From an uncultured Lentisphaeraceae bacterium (GTDB lineage Bacteria > Verrucomicrobiota > Kiritimatiellia > RFP12 > DVOR01), in NCBI GenBank assembly GCA_949288955.1, contig CASEMS010000026.1:1-36237 (forward strand): a DNA stretch of 36,237 nt, in the 5' to 3' direction. The notes below the pieces were generated by a model, which did no database searches, was not told where the DNA came from, and saw only the letters and a program-made list of their open reading frames with translations. The translations under genes were made by a program, and so were the position numbers. Position 1 is the stretch's first letter; every line of letters starts with the position of its first letter. Below, piece after piece: positions 33,528 through 36,237 of this stretch.

Positions 33528-34952
33528 TTAGAAGTGGAGGTCGCGCTCGCCGGCACGGATGCGGGCGAGGCGGCTTTCGACCTCCTCGCGGAGTTTGGGT
33601 TCGAGCTTGGCGGTCTCGCGGGCGAGGACGGCCTGTCCCTTGGCCTGGGTGGCGGGGGAGGCGTAGTCCGCGAGGTATTCGGCGAGCGTGAGGATGGCGT
33701 TGGGGGTGCAGAAGCGGCCGATGAAGCCGGGGATGGCGTATTCCATGAAGTGCTCGCCGGTGCGGCCCAGGCGGTAGCAGCTGGTGCAGAAGCTGGGGAT
33801 GTAGCCGCCGTCGAGGATCTCGCCGATGACCTCGTCGAGGCTGCGGGTGTCGCCCACCTGGAATTGCTCGCGGTTGAGGGTCTGCTCGCCCGCCTTGGCG
33901 CGTTTCTGGTTGTAGCCGCCGATCTCGAGTTTGGTGCCCGCGTCGATCTGGGAGACGCCGAAGGCGAGGACCTCGCGGCGGAGCTCGGCGGGCTCGCGGG
34001 CGGTCATGATCAGCCCGGTGTAGGGGACGGCCAGGCGGAGGATGGCCACAAGGCGCTTGTACTGCGCGTCGGTCACCTGGTACTCGAGGTCGAGATCCAG
34101 CCCTTCGGCGGGCTTGATGCGGGGGAAGCTGAGGGTGTGCGGGCCGACGCCGAACTTGGCCTGGAGGTAACGTGCGTGGGTGACCATCGCCAGCACCTCG
34201 AAGCGCCAGTCGTAGAGGCCGAAGAGGACGCCCAGGCCCATGTCGTCGATGCCGGCGCGGAAGGCGCGGTCGAAGGCGTTGAGGCGCCACATATAGTCGG
34301 CCTTCTGGGTGCCGGCGGGGTGCCACTGGGCGTAGGTCTTCTTGTGGTAGGTCTCTTGGAAGATCTGGTAGGTGCCGATGCCGGCGGCCTTGACGGTGCG
34401 GAAGCCGGCCTCGTCGAGCGGGGCGGCGTTGATGTTCACGCGGCGGATCTCCCCGCGGCCCTTCTTGGTGGCGTAGACCAAGCGGGTGGTGTGGGCGATG
34501 AAGTCGGGGTCGTACTTCGGGCTCTCGCCGTAGACGAGGATGAGGCGCTTGTGCCCCAGATCCTCCAACGCCTCCACCTCGCGCGTCAGCTCCTCGTCGG
34601 AGAGGGTGCGGCGCACGGCGCTGGTGAGCGAGCGGCGGAAGCCGCAATACTTGCAGTCGTTCGTGCAGTAGTTGCCGACGTAGAGGGGGGCGAAGAAGAC
34701 GATGCGGTTGCCGTAGACCTCGCGCTTGAGGGTGCGCGCGGCCTCGAAGATTTCCTCCACCAACTCCGGGCTCTCCGCGCCCAGGAGCGTCGCCGTCTCC
34801 TCGACGGTCAGCGCCTCCTTGCGCAGGCTTTTGGCGATGACGCGCCGCACGGCCTCCGGGTCTTCCCGAAGGTCGGCGACCATCGCCTCCAATTTCGCGT
34901 CATCGATGAAGTCCGTCGCGTCGGCGGGCAGCCTCGTGTCCATCTGATACAT
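33528..34952 (-). CDS. hydG: [FeFe]-hydrogenase maturase HydG (tyrosine lyase)
   Basis: A 474-residue radical-SAM enzyme that cleaves tyrosine to supply CO and cyanide ligands for the [FeFe]-hydrogenase H-cluster. The radical-SAM cluster motif is CTNDCKYC (Cys96, Cys100, Cys103). The HydG-specific C-terminal motif CX2CX22C is exact (Cys389, Cys392, Cys415) and separates it from ThiH and HydE. Length is typical. ATG 34952 follows an AAGGAGAG ribosome-binding site. A TTGCGC-N17-TATCCT promoter lies about 80 bases upstream. No HydE, HydF or hydrogenase gene is in the window, so the partners must be elsewhere if it works in hydrogenase assembly. This implies an anaerobic, hydrogen-metabolising organism. 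Confidence 0.94.
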   Translation of the reverse strand: MYQMDTRLPADATDFIDDAKLEAMVADLREDPEAVRRVIAKSLRKEALTVEETATLLGAESPELVEEIFEAARTLKREVYGNRIVFFAPLYVGNYCTNDCKYCGFRRSLTSAVRRTLSDEELTREVEALEDLGHKRLILVYGESPKYDPDFIAHTTRLVYATKKGRGEIRRVNINAAPLDEAGFRTVKAAGIGTYQIFQETYHKKTYAQWHPAGTQKADYMWRLNAFDRAFRAGIDDMGLGVLFGLYDWRFEVLAMVTHARYLQAKFGVGPHTLSFPRIKPAEGLDLDLEYQVTDAQYKRLVAILRLAVPYTGLIMTAREPAELRREVLAFGVSQIDAGTKLEIGGYNQKRAKAGEQTLNREQFQVGDTRSLDEVIGEILDGGYIPSFCTSCYRLGRTGEHFMEYAIPGFIGRFCTPNAILTLAEYLADYASPATQAKGQAVLARETAKLEPKLREEVESRLARIRAGERDLHF

Positions 34953-35034
34953 ACGTCTCTCTCCTTTGCCTGGGCGCGCCTTTTCCTGCGAAGCGCGGAC
35001 GTGCCGCGCGCCACCATGGGGCAAAAACCGCAAT

Positions 35035-35063
35035 AGGATACAACACCCGCCGTCCAGGCGCAA
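35035..35063 (-). promoter_or_regulatory. Promoter of hydG
   Basis: On the minus strand TTGCGC (35063-35058) and TATCCT (35040-35035) are separated by 17 bases. Both boxes are identical to those of the six-gene operon promoter at 32297-32325. The leader of about 75-80 bases has no recognised riboswitch. Confidence 0.75.
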
Positions 35064-35087
35064 GCCGCCGAGGCGGGGCCTGGGACG

Positions 35088-35113
35088 AAAAAGCCCCGCG
35101 CGGGGCGGGGCTT
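35088..35113 (-). terminator. Terminator of the VWA-protein gene
   Basis: On the minus strand AAGCCCCGC and GCGGGGCTT form a nine-pair stem around a five-base loop, followed by TTTTT. It lies 12 bases after the stop codon at 35126. Confidence 0.88.
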
Positions 35114-35125
35114 CCGGTCGGGGCC

Positions 35126-35950
35126 TCAACGGCCATAGATGCGTTCGACGTATTTGCCGTGGCCGATTTTGGACAGCTCCTTGAGCAGTTCGGACTCTTG
35201 GCCGATGGCGATGCAGGAGAAGATGACGTCGCGCGGGGGCGGGGGCAGGCGCAGTTCCTGCTTGAAGGAGGGCGCGCCGCGGGCGGAGCGCCGCCGCTGG
35301 CCCCACGGCTTCCACCACTCCGTCTTGAGGCGCCAGAGGGCGCGCTGGGCGCCGGAGGGGTCTTTGCGGGGCAGGGTGTACCAGGCCTTGACGGTCTCGC
35401 GGGCGGTGTCGGTGCCCCAACGGCCGATGTCGTCGTCGCCCAGGTAGAAGATGTGGGTGATGTGCTGGCGGGAGACGAGGGGCCAGAGGGCCTTGCCGAA
35501 GGTGTGGTCGAAGCTGCCGCCGGGGGTGAAGTCGCGTTTGCGCAGTTCCTCCAGGAGGCGGTCGGCCGCGCCGGACTGGGCGAGGTCGAAGGGTTCGGTG
35601 CCGGAGTGGCCGTCGCCGCCCTCATAGAGGATGGAGACGGTGTAGCAGACGTGCTTGGTGGCGACGAGCTGCTGCATGGACTCGGTCATCTTGGCCACCT
35701 CGTCGACGAGCGTGTCCCAACGGCAGCCGCCGTCGGTGCGCGAGGGGTCGGTGGAGGCCATCGAGCGGGAGGTGTCGAGCACCAGGAGGACGCGCGCGCC
35801 CTTGTCGGGGAGCTCCACGCCGTAGAAGAGGGGGCCGTAGCGTTTCTCGAAGATGGCCCGCTGCTCCGCGTCCATCTGCGGGGCGGCCCCCTGTCCCCAG
35901 ACCGTGGCCGCCAACACCGTCATCGCCGCACCAAACAGGATGTCTCTCAT
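35126..35950 (-). CDS. Secreted von Willebrand factor A domain protein
   Basis: A 274-residue protein with a short signal peptide (about residues 1-20). A VWA domain follows, whose MIDAS site is visible as VLLVLDTSRSM (Asp59, Ser61, Ser63), preceded by the strand ARVLLV. Later elements FTPGGSFDHT and ITHIFYLGDDDIG fit the remaining metal-coordinating loops. Residues around 205-235 (WKPWGQRRRSARG) are basic and Trp-rich, unlike the rest. The end (DVIFSCIAIGQESELLKELSKIGHGKYV) resembles the last strand and helix of VWA domains. It probably mediates metal-dependent protein contact in the envelope; the partner is unknown. AAGGAAG lies before ATG 35950, and a terminator follows. Confidence 0.82.
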   Translation of the reverse strand: MRDILFGAAMTVLAATVWGQGAAPQMDAEQRAIFEKRYGPLFYGVELPDKGARVLLVLDTSRSMASTDPSRTDGGCRWDTLVDEVAKMTESMQQLVATKHVCYTVSILYEGGDGHSGTEPFDLAQSGAADRLLEELRKRDFTPGGSFDHTFGKALWPLVSRQHITHIFYLGDDDIGRWGTDTARETVKAWYTLPRKDPSGAQRALWRLKTEWWKPWGQRRRSARGAPSFKQELRLPPPPRDVIFSCIAIGQESELLKELSKIGHGKYVERIYGR

Positions 35951-35972
35951 TGCGCGCTTCCTTTCTGCGCGC

Positions 35973-35978
35973 AGTATA
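35973..35978 (-). promoter_or_regulatory. Possible -10 box before the VWA gene
   Basis: TATACT on the minus strand lies about 22 bases before the ATG at 35950 and only 17 bases after the stop of the RecQ-like gene. No good -35 box is visible at the expected distance, so the assignment is tentative. Confidence 0.4.
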
Positions 35979-35994
35979 ACAAAAAAAGGAGCGC

Positions 35995-36237
35995 TTAGCG
36001 ATGCGCGCGGACGAGGTCAAGGAGGGCGTCGCCGTACTTGGCGAGTTTGATCTCGCCCATGCCGGGGATGAGGGCCAGCTCGTCGAAGGTGGTGGGGCGC
36101 TTGCGGGCGATGGCCGCGAGCGTGCGGCTGTGGAGCACCATGAAGGCGGGGATCTGGCGGCGGGCGGCCTCCTCGCGGGCCCAGGCGCGGAGGGCGGTGG
36201 CCAGGCCGGTGGCGGGGGCCTTGGGCCGGGCGGCGGG
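35995..36237 (-). CDS. RecQ-type helicase or other HRDC-domain protein, C-terminal part (5' end outside window)
   Basis: The C-terminal 80 residues of a gene entering from the right edge, read on the minus strand and ending in TAA at 35997-35995. The sequence is an HRDC domain: LRAWAREEAARRQIPAFMV, then LHSRTLAAIARKRPTTFDEL and IPGMGEIKLAKYG. HRDC domains end RecQ helicases and RNase D and bind nucleic acid. The Ala/Pro/Lys-rich linker before it and the absence of a second HRDC favour RecQ. The helicase core is outside the window, so the assignment is by domain only. Confidence 0.72.
   Translation of the reverse strand, partial: PAARPKAPATGLATALRAWAREEAARRQIPAFMVLHSRTLAAIARKRPTTFDELALIPGMGEIKLAKYGDALLDLVRAHR

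Overview
The window is high-GC, gene-dense bacterial DNA. Giant secreted LamG/beta-strand-repeat proteins, a small PEP-CTERM protein, a secreted glycoside hydrolase, a fused siroheme-decarboxylase-type protein, a HydG radical-SAM enzyme and a meso-DAP-type MurE together suggest an anaerobic, Gram-negative member of the PVC group, most likely Kiritimatiellota or a related Verrucomicrobiota/Lentisphaerota lineage. This placement is inferred from gene content; no rRNA is present.

Layout. (1) 1-8160, plus strand: a tightly packed six-gene run made of the recN 3' end, an aroK-aroB fusion, a eukaryote-type hexokinase, an AddB/RecB-like PD-(D/E)XK nuclease, a fused AhbA-AhbB/NirDL-type siroheme decarboxylase homologue, and a secreted thioredoxin-like protein. 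Most junctions overlap or are only a few bases wide. (2) 8161-8880: a non-coding region filled with composite direct and inverted repeats. (3) 8884-15416: a 2121-residue secreted mosaic protein with its own promoter and terminator. (4) 15417-19156: an intergenic region with short repeats, then metY, a lipoprotein with an ExbD-like domain, and murE. (5) 19179-26145: a repeat element, a small PEP-CTERM protein, a terminator, and a second giant secreted protein of about 1950 residues that carries a single-base frameshift near its 3' end. (6) 26163-26587: a tandem 22-bp repeat and tRNA-Ala(GGC). (7) 26627-32325, minus strand: a six-gene operon bounded by a clear promoter and terminator. In transcription order it encodes a surface-repeat protein, an unknown protein, PgpA, a sulfatase-like protein without the catalytic signature, a GH2 hydrolase and a cytidine deaminase. 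(8) 32399-35063, minus strand: hydG, a C4 zinc-ribbon coiled-coil protein, and the RNase P RNA gene. (9) 35088-36237, minus strand: a secreted VWA-domain protein and the HRDC-containing 3' end of a RecQ-like gene.

The most interesting signal is regulatory. All three secreted-protein genes on the plus strand (8995, 19423, 20245) are preceded by a sigma70-like promoter with a run of G bases between the -35 and -10 boxes (G10, G9, and G6-AA-G5). The four promoters I can see in front of other genes (metY, tRNA-Ala, hydG, the minus-strand operon) do not have such runs. The position is the same as in phase-variable promoters such as Neisseria porA. This suggests that surface giants in this lineage could be switched by slippage that changes promoter spacing. 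The sequence shows the tracts; switching itself is inference.
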